A stretch of DNA of 64,000 bases from Ascaris suum. Its lineage: Eukaryota; Nematoda; Chromadorea; Rhabditida; Ascarididae. The stretch covers positions 144,501 to 208,500 of the forward strand of contig CM024177.1 in NCBI GenBank assembly GCA_013433145.1, in the 5' to 3' direction. The translations under genes and the position numbers were made by a program. The notes under the pieces are model-generated. The model saw only the letters and a list, made by a program, of their open reading frames with translations. It searched no databases and was not told where the DNA came from. Shown here piece after piece: positions 45,491 through 58,400 of this stretch. Positions within the stretch are counted from its first letter, which is position 1; every line of letters begins with the position of its first letter.

Positions 45491-48400
45491 TTACTCTGTG
45501 CCGAAGAGACCGCCAGTTTGTTGAAGATATTGTTCAGCGGCCGATTGTGGGGAGTAGAGTGGCATTGGTGAGTTGTACTGAAGATGTTTCACCTCTTGGT
45601 GGGCACCGTATGGTTGTGCTGTCACGTTGAAGCCCGGGATATTCACCGACTCCTTAAACTCTGCTTCTTCACCATTCCACAGCTCTTGAAAACAAAGCCC
45701 CCCACGATAAAAGTTCTTTGATTTCAATTTAACAACTTTTCAAGCAAACAATAATAGTGAAATTTAAAAACGATGAATTAATATGCGACCAACAACGAAA
45801 TTTTTCAATTAATCCTTCACTAAATGGAAATAAAAATTTGGTATCCTGAATGAGGTCAAAAAATCATTCTTACATCAGCTGAATCTTTAAACGGCAAAAC
45901 AACAAAAAGGCACTATGAATAGAGCATAACTGGTCCCCAGTGCATTAAGGTGCTCATGTGTTACCAACACAAAAAGCTTTTGCAAATGGAGAATTTATTC
46001 GGATATGTATCTGTAACAGCTAGTGATAAAAGCTTACCCAATTTAGACAACATCAGCGCATAATTAACCGGTCGTGATTAATTTCTTATGAAATACTCTC
46101 CGAATGATGAAACAAAAACAGCGAAGATTAAAAGCTTGTAAGGGATACATGTGTAAATATGTATAAGCACATACGCACGTATATACGTTACGTGTAGGTG
46201 ATGGACCTAAGCTTATCAACATCTGGTGGTTCGAACTGTGGTTGGCTGGAAGACTCACTAGCCGTCCTAGCTTACCCGAAATCACTTGAGACTGATAGAG
46301 TCTTTTATGTTTTAGGGGCAATGAGCAAAGCAAAGCAAATATAGACACTACCTGATTGTGATGCTCCAACGAGACCTTCAGAGGAACATTGGCGGGGGTG
46401 TTTGAGGGAACACTGCCCGCGCGATTTGCACTTATTGCGTCTTGTTGGCCGACGTTATGAACGGAATGTTGGAAGCGATTATACTCGGTATTCTCCGTTA
46501 TAGACGGCTTCCATATTCGGTGTACTTCACTTCCGGTCCTCAAAAGAGAAGCGTGTACACTGTGAAAAGATAGTTTTGCAAGTAAATAGAAAGATTTCTT
46601 TTAAAAGTACGTGGAGCAGTTTGTCTAGCCACGTTGCTGGCATGAAAAACTTCGCTTTTTCGCAAAGGCTACTATGATTTAAAAAATGTGACATGTTGAG
46701 AGCATTTGCAACACCACAGTTTAGAGAAGTAAGAACTGAACGAACATATTAGACGGCACAAAAAGAGCACGAATAAGCGTTGAACAACCTCATTTCGATA
46801 AGCGCTTGCTCGCAGATACGAACAGACTAAAAAACACATCGACGCTCACAACGAACACAAAAAGCGGCAAATCAGACGATCAGCAAAATATGGTCCGTGT
46901 TTTTCATAATTTATTCGCCGACGAATGGCCTTAGGCGAATGCCTCCCCTCCCCCATGATGGATGGCGCTAATTATGTGAATCCATGCAAAACCATCGCGT
47001 CGACACAACAACAATAATTTCGATAGGATCGTTCCAGATCTCATGCCACAGGGAAATTGTCATGCTGTCCGTAAAGATAAATGATGCTTGCACACTTTCA
47101 TATCACAAAGCACTTTTGCATACAAGCTTTGGTAGGTCGATGATAGTGAATTCCGTTCGAAATGAACACACTCGAAGGTGTTATACAGAGAACAGATCCA
47201 TATTCTTTACAGAAGAGCGAAAAGCACACGGAAAAATGACATGCACAGACATTTTCGAGGAGTAAGCACGTCGATCTCCCCCTCTGATCAAAACTTTCAA
47301 ACTATTTCCGCATAGCTTAATGCTCCATTCCTTTCCTCCTCTCCTCCCTTCTGCAAAACCAGTTTAGCACCTATGGCAACGATTTGAACACTGTAGCAGA
47401 CAAATGGGCTAGCTACCGACAATGCAGTCAAAAACTTCAAAGCGCTCAAAATCATTCGCTTCATCATCTCCGTGTTTGGAACTTTTTATTGCAAAATCTG
47501 GCACTGAACTGGGTCTGACGGTGCATGAAGTCCCACCATCCACATTGCCATTTCACCCTCTAGATAGAATGGACAATGTGGGGTCAACACTCATTTTCTC
47601 ATGGAAGTGCGCAACGAACATGATACAACTTCTGCAAATTCCACTCAATTTGGTCTAACGACTGCAGAGTGGAAAACATATTCCTGAGGTCGGAATCGAG
47701 CCAGCCGTATTTAGCTAAACGAGCTACTCTGAGAATGCAATATTAAGAAGTCAGTAGTTGTGCACTCAATTATTTAAAGAGTCGGTCAAGCCGAATGTTA
47801 GTAACTTGCGAATTTCACTTGTTACAGTGAACGTCAAATGCAAAACACAAGCCAAATGCTGGAAATAAGCATCCACCCCTCCCTCTTCCCTAGTGTGAAA
47901 ACTTGTATGAAAAATTCGAAGGGTCATAACACGGAGGATTCGAAAACTTTCGTTCAGTTTCGTACAATCGCTTTTCAAGTGAAACAGACCACGAACGAAG
48001 AGACGCCTTTCTATCAACGCTTTAGTACAACATTACCAAAGCGATTTCTGTTAACGCATATATTCAGTCACAGGTAAACAATGACAACTCCACTTACAAG
48101 TAAACGAGGGACGCTTCACACATGAAAAACACTTCAGAAATCGTTCCACAGATTTCCTCTTCACAATTAGCTGTTAATGGCAAATGCTGCAGAAATGCAC
48201 ACTTTGTTTCTGCTTTAAAGAACCATTAAGAGATTTGTGTTCGAGACCGTGAGAAAAGCAGTAATAGACGAAGTTAGTAATACTTTCGACAAGGAAATGC
48301 CATTCATAACAGACAGAAGCCCGTGATACTAGAGAGTGGTGCCGTATTGTACTATGGCTACAAGCAATATCGCCTAAACTGTCCACTAACTGCTTTTGAT

Positions 48401-51400
48401 TATAGCCTTCTTTGCGTTGATTCAGCATATAGTTCGTTTATTCGCGTGCCAAAACTCATGAGAAAAACATGAAAGAAGACGAAACTGTGCTAGTGAAGCA
48501 AACGAACAAAACACACTGCAAGCTAGATACATGCTCCACAGGCTGAAAAATGCGTACATTGGTTGGGGATAAAATATAAAAATAAAAAAGAGAGAACTTG
48601 CATAAAACAAGAAAGTGGCAAAGAAATTTCTGAGGAATGCAACAACGTGTCGAGATCCCACACACATGGTTTATAATATTTCTAGCGCTTTTCAAGTACT
48701 ATGAAGTATAATGTGCCTGAATTCGAACTTTAGCGGGAACAATCCTGCAGCACTTTAACGAACATCAGTTTCGAAGTTTCTTTTCTAGTGCATGAATGCA
48801 CAGCAACGGTGAATTAACCTTTCAACTGCAAGAGCTCTGAATGTTGGACGAGATGAACGCAACTACGGCATCAACGGTTCCAAGTGCACGTTTAAAAAAG
48901 TTTACATTTGGTTTGGAGAACTTAATAAGCAAACGTATCGCTTCTTTTTAAAGCTGTAAAATAGAAGTTTTCAAGTATATTTTCTCAAATTTCCTTATGT
49001 TATGAGGTGGAAATTGTTACCAGGGTTTAGGGGCACGCGTAAGTTGAACCATTTGAAGCGATGCAATGATCTCGAATAAGTGACACTGACGAGTGCCGTA
49101 CGACTCAGAATCGAGGCCGCACTATCGCCGAATAGAAGTGCACGTTTTTATGAAAATTCCTCAGCACATCAATGATGGCGATATGCGTTTGCATGTTTCT
49201 CTCGAACCGTTAATATCTGCACTCATCGTGACCACGGCACTTAACAACTACTCCACAATCCACATTTTTAATCACTTTTTGCCAGTAACTACTCCTTAGC
49301 TGCGCATTTCTCTCTAAAGCGTTCGAAAAGCAACTCTGGTACGTTCGTCCAAGCAGAACGCAATAACCCATCATAGAGGTTGACACAGTCACACGTTGTT
49401 ATACTCAACAAAAAGACGAAACGTCAAGAGCGGGCTATTTGAAATAGGATCTGCTGATGTTGCTCGTATCTGTGCAACCACGCATGAAGTGATATTGGTG
49501 ATCTAGGTAGATTTTTTCATCGCAAAGGCAACGAGAACTCCCTCCCCGCCCCCTCCCCCCCGCAACCCCTTCTTTTTGCTTGGGGAATAGCTGCAGTTGC
49601 TCTTTTGAAGTCGGCTATGGACAGCAAAGACGCTCTCTATCCATTCCACTTCTAGGTCTGCAGGGGACACAACTTTCCACTACCACCTGCACAGAACACT
49701 ATCTTTATTATTGCTTTGTCATGTGCAGAAAACTATGACAAACCTGTGCACAACTAATTCGACTTTGTGCTGCGCCTTCGACAACAGCTGGCGTGCCAAG
49801 GTGAGGTCTAGATTTTCGTGCCCTTCGAGCTCTACCAAAGTGTCGCCACTAAGCAGACCAGCGCGATCGGCAAGAGAGCCGCCAACAACCTACAATACCA
49901 GCTTTATTGAGAAGCTTATGCATAAACGCTTCCCACAGAAAAACACCCGCATAATGCACAAATGCATCATTATGTAATGAAACACAAAACTGATAACCTG
50001 TTCGCATTCTTCATACCTTCAATATTATTTGTCGTTGAAGTGTGCAATATTATTTGTTGAAGTGTGCAGTCCTAAACGACGCTGATAAAAGGAGATAGGA
50101 GGTTAAACACCAGGGGCACTGTGCGAGGCGTTTTATGTTATAGCCTTCTGTTGTTCATGTGAAGCGTATTCTCCCTAACTGGCGACGATTCCCTAGGAAC
50201 AACTGTCTATTGAAGAAATGCCCTACTTTCTACAAGGTAAGAATTCAATAAATACGGCCTCTTAATGTGCTCAAATGATCTGCATTAAATAACCGCACAG
50301 TTACTTTCTTCACTTTCTAGACACCTCATAAAAGACAGCCAATTCTTTCGCAACATATAACATCATAACAGTCCCAAAATTTTATGATTCTATCAAAACA
50401 ACTGAAGGAGATTCTCGTAAATTAGAGACGTGTCCTCTTCTTATTAGGGTCATAACATGTTAGGAGCGCTAACACTTCTTCCTTTTTTGGCTGTAGAACC
50501 GCTAATATATACTAGGAAAACTGTTAGCGGAAAATCTTCCATTATTCCGAAATTCTGGTGTCCATAAAACAAAACGAAAATCAAATCTATCCTCAAAATA
50601 GAGGCTTCCGGCAAACCTTGATGTCTTTTTTAATTTGACAGCCCGGAAATGGTCTCTCTTACAACAAGGAGCCGAAAACTTTGCATTCCAACATGAAGAC
50701 TAACCCTGGATCATATACAACTTCTCTGTTTGACAACTGTGGCATTCTATTCGCAAATATAGGCACTACTGTTAGTACGGTGGACCTGCTACTCCTTGCA
50801 AAAACTAAGAAGTGAATATCGCATTCCTATCCCACTCTCCATTTTCTATGGTTGAATATTCTCTCTGTCCCCTAGCCATCTATGCAAAATATCCTTCCTC
50901 TTCAAAAATAAGTCTCACTTCTTCGCACCATATTGCTTCTCCGCCAAATCCCCATTCAGTATCCCAGTCTTACGATGTGTGGAGTCGTGTCTGGAACACT
51001 TCTGTTTGTCACATCGATAAGTCGGACTATTACTGTTATTGAAATTGATTACTCGGGTAAACTGCGTGTTCAGAGCAAGGAACACAGCATTGCATGACTC
51101 AACTGATGACTACAATATGACCATGACCTGTGGCCATTCTGCTGGTGTTCATATGCCATACGACGATCAGGACGCAAAGCAGTATTTGTAAGAAAATTTG
51201 CACATTCCAGAGTCGATCCTTCAAGAGACAGAACAAGAAAACTGCTACTGCACTATGCTTTACTGGTTTCATTTGCTTGTGTATTTCTCCTTGTTCGTCT
51301 CTTTGCATTTCCTCCGCTTCTCTTAAACCTTCTCTCCCACTCATTATCAGCTACAATTATTTCTACCACTCCAACTAGCCCAAACTTATCGGCGAAAATT

Positions 51401-54400
51401 GATCGGTTAATGTGAACGAAATGAAATAACTGCTATAAAGAAACGCAAATCCCCAAATAATGTTTCAGTATCCCTATCCTGCTGAACATCGCAGTATCCT
51501 TTTTAGCATACGATATTTGCCCTCCGTCTGCTTCCTTTCTTAAGCGATAAAAAAAAAGCTACCCGCAAGGAACGTGATGAGATGGGGACGTTCAACAACT
51601 TAACTACTTTGAGAAATTTTTGCTGCGATTATGTGATGCCAAAATTATACACGAAAAGAAATTGAATGGTGGTGTTGAGTTCGATTAAGTGACAGTGAAC
51701 AGTTTTACACAACGAAAGTGCGCGAAAAATTGGAATTGGAAAGCGAAAGTGTCAAAACGTGAAGGTCATCGAGGTGTGAAACGAGGTCAACGTGTGCTGC
51801 ATAGAAGTAAACTTTTCACAGATTGCATCAGACAAAATACTCGCAACGACACCACAATTGAAGTCATACAAAACATTTTCCAATCGCACACTTTGCAGAC
51901 ACCTTCGATACGTCAACCAATTTTGAACGATCTTCAAGCAACAAGCATGGTGGTTCGTTTTTTCAGCCATTCAAAAGTCGACTTTAACACTACTAAATCT
52001 ATTTAAAGGCACAATAGTGTTAAAATAATTGTACTCCTAACGTGCAAAGGATGAGAATTTCATCGCTTCTCTGTCATGTCCGCCATCATCATCCGACTGG
52101 TGGTGATACATCTCTCCATGACTTTTAGGATGCAATTCTACAGCTCTATATATGGATGTGAAACACAGTTACGCATCATTCCTCTCCCTTAATTTTGAAT
52201 GAAATTTTGCAAGTATACTTCAATCGGATACCTAGTGCTTCAAATCTATTTTCAAAGAAAAGAGGCTCACTCACCTCATAAACCTGCGCACAGCTATATT
52301 TTAGTAGGTATCCGGTCGTTATAGTTCAATATAAGTTATCCGACCAATTTTTTCGGCTAGAGTACGTGATCATTGTTTCTTTTATGCGCAGCACCTCATT
52401 TTTCCAATTCCTGCATGGCCCTTTTATTGATGAGCTGTAAGGCAGCTCTTCGGATTATTACTATTCTACAGGGTGTCGGCATATAGTCCGAGTGTAACTT
52501 TACGGCTCACAAGTAAAAAGCAAAAACGGTTCACGCAATGATGCACAATTCCTGTACATGTTCTTTGTTGCTCACCAAATAAGAATATTCTCTATATTTC
52601 TTCAACTGTCCCCTCTATTCGGTATTGTAAATATTAACCATTGTTGAGCAAAGTTGAAATGGTAGAGGTCTTTTGCAAAAACAACTGCGCTGAGATTACG
52701 AGCGTTTTCTGGTGTGCGTAGGCAGGGCGACTGTGAGCAACGATGCGATGCTTTTGTGCTGCTAGAGCTGATGCCGCAAAGCGAGCCGCTTCGTTGCCGT
52801 CCAATCACACGACCACACAGCTGCAAATGTGGTTCCCGCCTGGCAGACAAAAGAAACATAACGCACATCTAAGAAGGCAGCAATTACATCACATTTTGTG
52901 CTCATCACCAATGAACACTCGGATTCGGTGTATTACATTAACGTTTTCCGCCGACTTTCATGCTGTGAGACCTCCTCAATTTGAACTCAGTGCTGTTATG
53001 AGTGTAAATTCTCCACTTGGTTTAATCCCCAAACTTCTTCCTCTTCTTACTCAGCTTGGACTTATGCCAACAATTTCCAGCAGATGTCAAAGGCATCATT
53101 TGATATGCCACTTGTCGTTAAGACCGCTAGCAAATGGGGTGAATATATTCCCAACTGTTCGACGTTAGTGAACAACGGAAGGCGTGGAAAGAGCTAGGGG
53201 AGGAGGGAGGGGGACAAGAAAATCAAAAACTGCAGTCACTTCGGACTTTTTATTTGCACTCTTTTGCCACCCCTCGACGTATTTTAACACTTTCAATACT
53301 AATTAAATAGCACTGGTCCACGATCTGGTTAATCAAAAATACACACGTTAAGGGCTACCTGAGGTGCTTTTAGCTATAATGACATCCGTTCCGCAGAAAC
53401 AGCTCACTTAAATATGCAAAACAATCGCAGCCAATATCAACTGAATGCACGTGTTGCCATACGACGGTGGTCGTTTTAACGATGAAAGACAAATCATGTG
53501 AGTCGGAAATGACTCAGAGACTAAGCAGCTGCAAGCGCATCAAACAAGGAAATGGTTAAAGCAATAACCACCCTGTAAATAATTTCCGCTTCACGGTAGC
53601 TTGGCCGTATGCAACAGGAAAGGTAAGAGGCCATTTGCGCCTCACATCACCTTCCTACATAATTATTATCGAAGTAAGGAGTCGCCACCAAATAAGAGAA
53701 AAAAATGATTAGGGAACAATTTATTAGTTGGCTATTAGAAAGAAGACAAAACTGAGTTCGTAAGAAACAAACTTCATTGCATAAAACAGTGAGTTCATTG
53801 TGTATCGTCACAGCAGTCTCATTTAAACAAACATTTGAGTCCTTCAAAATAACTCATCGCCTTTATGGTAGTGGTGACTTAAAATTATTGATTGAATCAA
53901 CAGAATTTTTTTTTAAAAATTCTTTTTTTGAATATTTCAATCACTGTAGCGTTATTTTATTAGATGCTCCCAAAATCTGTATCGAATATATTTCGATAAG
54001 ATATCTTGTCGATGACGACCCTCAAAAACGATATGCAGCTTATCCAAAAAGACGGTGCATAGGTGGCAATCGAATGTTCTACCACTCACTTGCAAAACAC
54101 TAATCGTTTAAGCATTCTTCTGCTCAAAATAACAACGTTGCTATTATATTTAAAAATGAATCTGCAAAAACAAATTGTTGCCCATAGGAGAGATTCTGGA
54201 TCGAGTCAGATAATAATATCGATCTCAAGTTAAACTCATCTAAAGAAGCACTATCTGGCACGCTCACAACTCACACTAGTTTAGAAATATAAAGTGCAGA
54301 GCATTCTGAAATTAAGGAAGAGGAGGGAATAAAAGATGCCGGTTTACGAATGAACTGCTTTAGCAATCAGCAAATTATGGGAATAAAATAGCTGCCACAC

Positions 54401-55490
54401 TAATATAACCATAACTGAAAATGTTAGGATTTTTGGAAGGATGTGTCGGTGCGTTAGAAGTTGCATGGTACTTCAATACGGTTTCCACTTTTCGCGCGAC
54501 GAAACCTTTGGAAGTGAGATCTTCTTTACAGCTTTCACATTTCCCGTTTAAATCCCCCTATCTCAATTTATCACCCATTTCCAAAAAAGTGTCGACTGTT
54601 GCGATTTGATCCAACAAGTTGGTACATACTCGTGCAAAAATGTTTTCATATAATACAAAGGAAAAACCAGTACACCTGACAAGAGCTTTAAACTGGAAAT
54701 GCTTTAACGCCATAAGAAAATGAGCGACCACAAAGAAACATATGCCAGCGGAAGAAGTGTACTCTTTTCAACAGAAAAGGTAGTTTTTTTACAACTATAC
54801 TCTGAAAAACAGCTCCTGAGCTCTTAATCCTTTTGGCTTTCTACCATCAGCTAGCATATGTCAGCAACCTCCTCCTAGCTTCTGCGGCCGTTCATCCCAC
54901 AATTGGGAGCCGCAACATAGTACCTGAAAGTATCAGACGGAAGAAGATTTTCTCGTCCAACGTATTAATATGCACACCGTGCGGTTCACGGGCTTCAGTC
55001 ATTGAAGCAAGAATCGGTGCTGCACACAATACTATCGGGTTGGCCATGACGTATTCTTTGCTTCCATACTTCTTGGTTCCAGAATTACATAGGGTCTTCA
55101 TGGATTTTGAAAGAGGGTAGTGAAAACATGCCCACGATTAGGCGCAAACAGCCCTTACTATACAATGTAGAACTCCATTAGCTGCGCGTATATAGACATA
55201 TCTTTTTGTATTGGTGAGGTTCAACTGTTGCCAATAAAATCTTGTCGTGCCGGAAATGTATTTACACCAACAAAAACATATGCACTATTTCCAGAGGCGA
55301 ATATTTTGTCTGCGAAACGCTTCGTCATATATAACAAAACGAAAGATTCAGAATATGGAATTCCATTTCGAGATTAAAGTCATTGATCACTTACGTTGCA
55401 GATCGTAAGTGGTGGTACAATATCGAATCCCCAAGGTGTTTCCAGGTTGCCTCGAGACATACGCACTGTAACAACCTCTGCCTGCGCCAT
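45491..55490 (-). CDS. alp-1: ALP/Enigma family PDZ and ZM-motif protein, short form (alp-1-like)
   Basis: Four exons in transcript order: 55490-55395, 49889-49744, 46538-46352, 45682-45491, phases agreeing, 206 residues. ALP/Enigma proteins sit at Z-discs/dense bodies, binding alpha-actinin through the PDZ domain and ZM motif; long forms add LIM domains. The PDZ domain (about residues 5-80) starts VVTVRMSRGNLETPWGFDI and continues GGSLADRAGLLSGDTLVELE and KVELVVHR. RIWKPSITENTEY follows, the position of the W-x-P segment after family PDZ domains. The ZM-like motif is VKHLQYNSPMPLYSPQSAAE (about residues 174-193). The last exon ends GGLFGTE TAA, but the TAA lies inside a consensus donor (GA|GTAAGT), so a longer spliced form is possible. 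No LIM exon is visible. The acceptor at 45683 was chosen by phase. Confidence 0.85.
46539..49743. other. Second intron of the alp-1-like gene
   Basis: About 3.2 kb. No additional PDZ, ZM or LIM peptide was recognised. Alternative exons cannot be excluded. Confidence 0.5.
49890..55394. other. First intron of the alp-1-like gene
   Basis: About 5.5 kb separating the start of the PDZ domain from its remainder. Open stretches near 52.7-53.2 kb on + and 54.9-55.1 kb on - have no recognised similarity. A large first intron could hold regulatory elements or an alternative promoter, but nothing specific is visible. Confidence 0.5.
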
Positions 55491-58400
55491 CTCGGCAGCC
55501 TCGAAAGTCGTTGCTCAACTCGACTCCTCACTGAAAAGAGTAACTGAGCGCTCAACGCACATTCTGACGAAAGTACAATATTTCGTCACAAGCCGTAACA
55601 CTCTTTAAGATATCGAGAGGCATTACTGCTTTTTCAATCGCTTTCAATTCACCAGTTTTGCTAGAAATACGCTAGCCATCCGTTTAATTTCAGGCAAAGC
55701 ACATCAGCCTCATCCTTCCAGACTTATCCGGGCCACAGGCGAACCTATACATTCACTTCGCCTGACTGCTAAAAAGCAGTGGAAGTAACCTATTGCCGAA
55801 GTGGGTCCTTCGTATCGAGATACTGTTATTTTCCAGACATCTCTAACAGATTCTAGCGTCTCTGTTCCATTTAAGAAACACTAAACCCTCTCATACTTAC
55901 ACAGTACTCGACTTCACAGAACGACAATTACGAAACGATCACGCTGAACATACTTGCAAAGTTTCATTCCTTTACATTTCCTAGCGATGATGTTACGTAT
56001 GGATACATATAAATGCAAAAAATGGCCAACAGATTTCAATGTAACAACACATAAAACCTGTTAGACAGCGCCAACCTGAGGTGCAGTGCGCCGCCAAATA
56101 TGATGGAGTAAACTGTGAAGGTGAACAGGTGGAGCAGCGGATGAACAGCTAGAAAGGGTAAAAAATCGACAGGTGAGAACCTGCGTAAGTACTAAAAGTC
56201 ATTGCGTTCTTTCGATTGCCAACTTGCGTGCATGTGTTCGCGTTCTCTCTCAGCGTTGTCATTAGCGCTCAAATACTTGCCCCACAGGATGTGCATCCAA
56301 ACGACCATATAAGCCGACCAGTTGGGTTCTATCGATTTTGAATCACTGTTACATCACCACTCCCCCACAACCATCATGTACGATATTCAGGAGCAATGCG
56401 CTGCAATGCCACACATCCAACGGTTTGTATCTCCAATCAAACGAGAGAGTAAATGAACCCTTGAAAAGAAGTGCGAGAAGCTGAATCAAAAGTCAAAATC
56501 CCATCATTTAATTAATTTCACTTTAGTAGAAAACAACTCGTGCTTAGATGACTGATATGCTCTAAGAACATACGCTGTAATAAATGTGGGGAAATATTAA
56601 TATGCTTGCGGATATGTCGACTCAAACATCGAAGAGTGATCCCCAGATCACAAAAGCTCGTTACAATGAAACAGGGTCACTTCCCGCAGTCTTACCTCTC
56701 CCTCTCCCCCCCTCTTACCCTTCGATCTTCACCTTGCCGCTTTCAAAGAAACCGTGCAAATTTCTTCTGCCCTTACTACTTCAAACCACAATATATTCTG
56801 CAAGTTTACTACAGGTTCCATGCGCTGAAATATTAAAACAACTCAAATTCGGTGGCATGCGTAAAGTCCGAAAAGAACACAACCGACGGAATTACATTGT
56901 CTTAGCAGAAAACAAATTTTGCACACTCAGAATTCTTTGCGGATACGGCGACTGCAATTCGATGAGTTCCCAACTGCACAGCACTGCCGTGCAGACCAAC
57001 TCTCTCGACGCGGCACATCTGCGATGCACAATAGCTTCATCTCTCCGAGGCACTTAGCTGATCTGCTGCTCATTCCCTCCAGGCATGCAGCTCCACTGGC
57101 TTTGAGAGACATTGCTCACTGCAGCCACACATAAACAGCCCATTTCCGCAGCTCCTCTCCTCTGCTACTTGTCTCACCTCTTCACATCCCTCACCCTTCG
57201 CCTGTCCAAAAACAAAAGGGAGCGGGATACGGTCGCAGGTCCCGGGATTTTCAGGAAGTAGTCGCGGTTAGACTCTGAACAGGGACTAGAAGGGAACGGA
57301 AACTAGACTCGAAGGCCTCGGTTCTCTTACCATCAACCCATATTCAACAGCAGTGGGCAGTATTTAAATCACGCCGTACTCTGCTCTTTTGCTACTTGTT
57401 GTTTTTTGCATAAAAACTGTTATACATATGCTGACCAACCCTGCGATCTGTTTTCCGAACATACCCAAAATTTACCTATTCGTTTGTTGTATCCTCTCAA
57501 ACTCAATTCCTATTCCAGTCGATGACTTAAAGAACAAACCACAGCCATCCACGACCTCGTCAGAAGTTGGCTTTTTCTGCAAATCAGAACATTTCTTCAA
57601 GCACACCTAAGTGGAGTTTCTAGGCGCAGCCTCCTACTTGAGACGGCTTTGCCTACGCGCGGACGTTCGTCATATATGAATTTTTGCGACAGTTCTTTGC
57701 TTTGATGCGCCAAGCGGACAATACGATAAAGCAAAGGACGTGTCTCGCAAGGACCACTGTATTACGTTATAATGAAAAGCGAATATGGCGGCGACATGAA
57801 TAATACTCTAGAGGAGTACTCTATGAATGAAAGCTAGATGGGGCCATCCACTTCATTTTATAATCCAATTGTCGTATCGATACTCTAGAAGGACCCTGAA
57901 ACTCCAGGAATTGGGAGATGGCAGTAAAAGGGTACCCGTTAGCCAGCATTTGTGCAGCTAGACAACAATGACTGCTGCAACAGTGGTCAATATTACGATA
58001 ACGGTGAAGGAATGACGGAGTAAGAAATGAAACAGGAGGCGTCAACAAGCACGATGGGAGCTTAAGTTTTTTCCCATTTTCTTACGCAACGACTGATATG
58101 GTATATCTGAGAGGAAAATGACTGATATTGGAAAAAACAGCCTAACAATAAAATAAACGAGTTGGACCATATGAGACAACAATGTATGTCGTTAACTCAA
58201 ACACAGTATATACGAGGTGACTCAATTACATTGAGCTGTTATAGAATCGTGGGCTAGGCAGTTTTATGATCGATGCTCGACGACACTTCGTCGCTTCATT
58301 TTTAGATGGCAACCACATCACTCATAAATCAGCAAATAATGAAGCATAACCGCTATTCAACATACTCAAGCATAGAAGTAGTGTGGTTAGCTTCCCGGTC

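Noticed and set aside
47675..47745. tRNA-like segment on - with a B-box-like GGCTCGATTCC
   Set aside because: The T-arm stem is imperfect, the acceptor arms are too close together and no cloverleaf could be drawn. At most it is a tRNA-derived fragment.
52690..52830. RNase H-like peptide on - (DGNEAARFAASALAA) as a retroelement remnant
   Set aside because: Only the GNEAA core fits. The following Asp is absent, a stop lies just upstream in the same frame, and no reverse transcriptase sequence is nearby.
56584..57057. 157-codon + ORF
   Set aside because: No recognisable domain and low-complexity proline/leucine composition over CT-rich DNA. No splice-linked neighbours.
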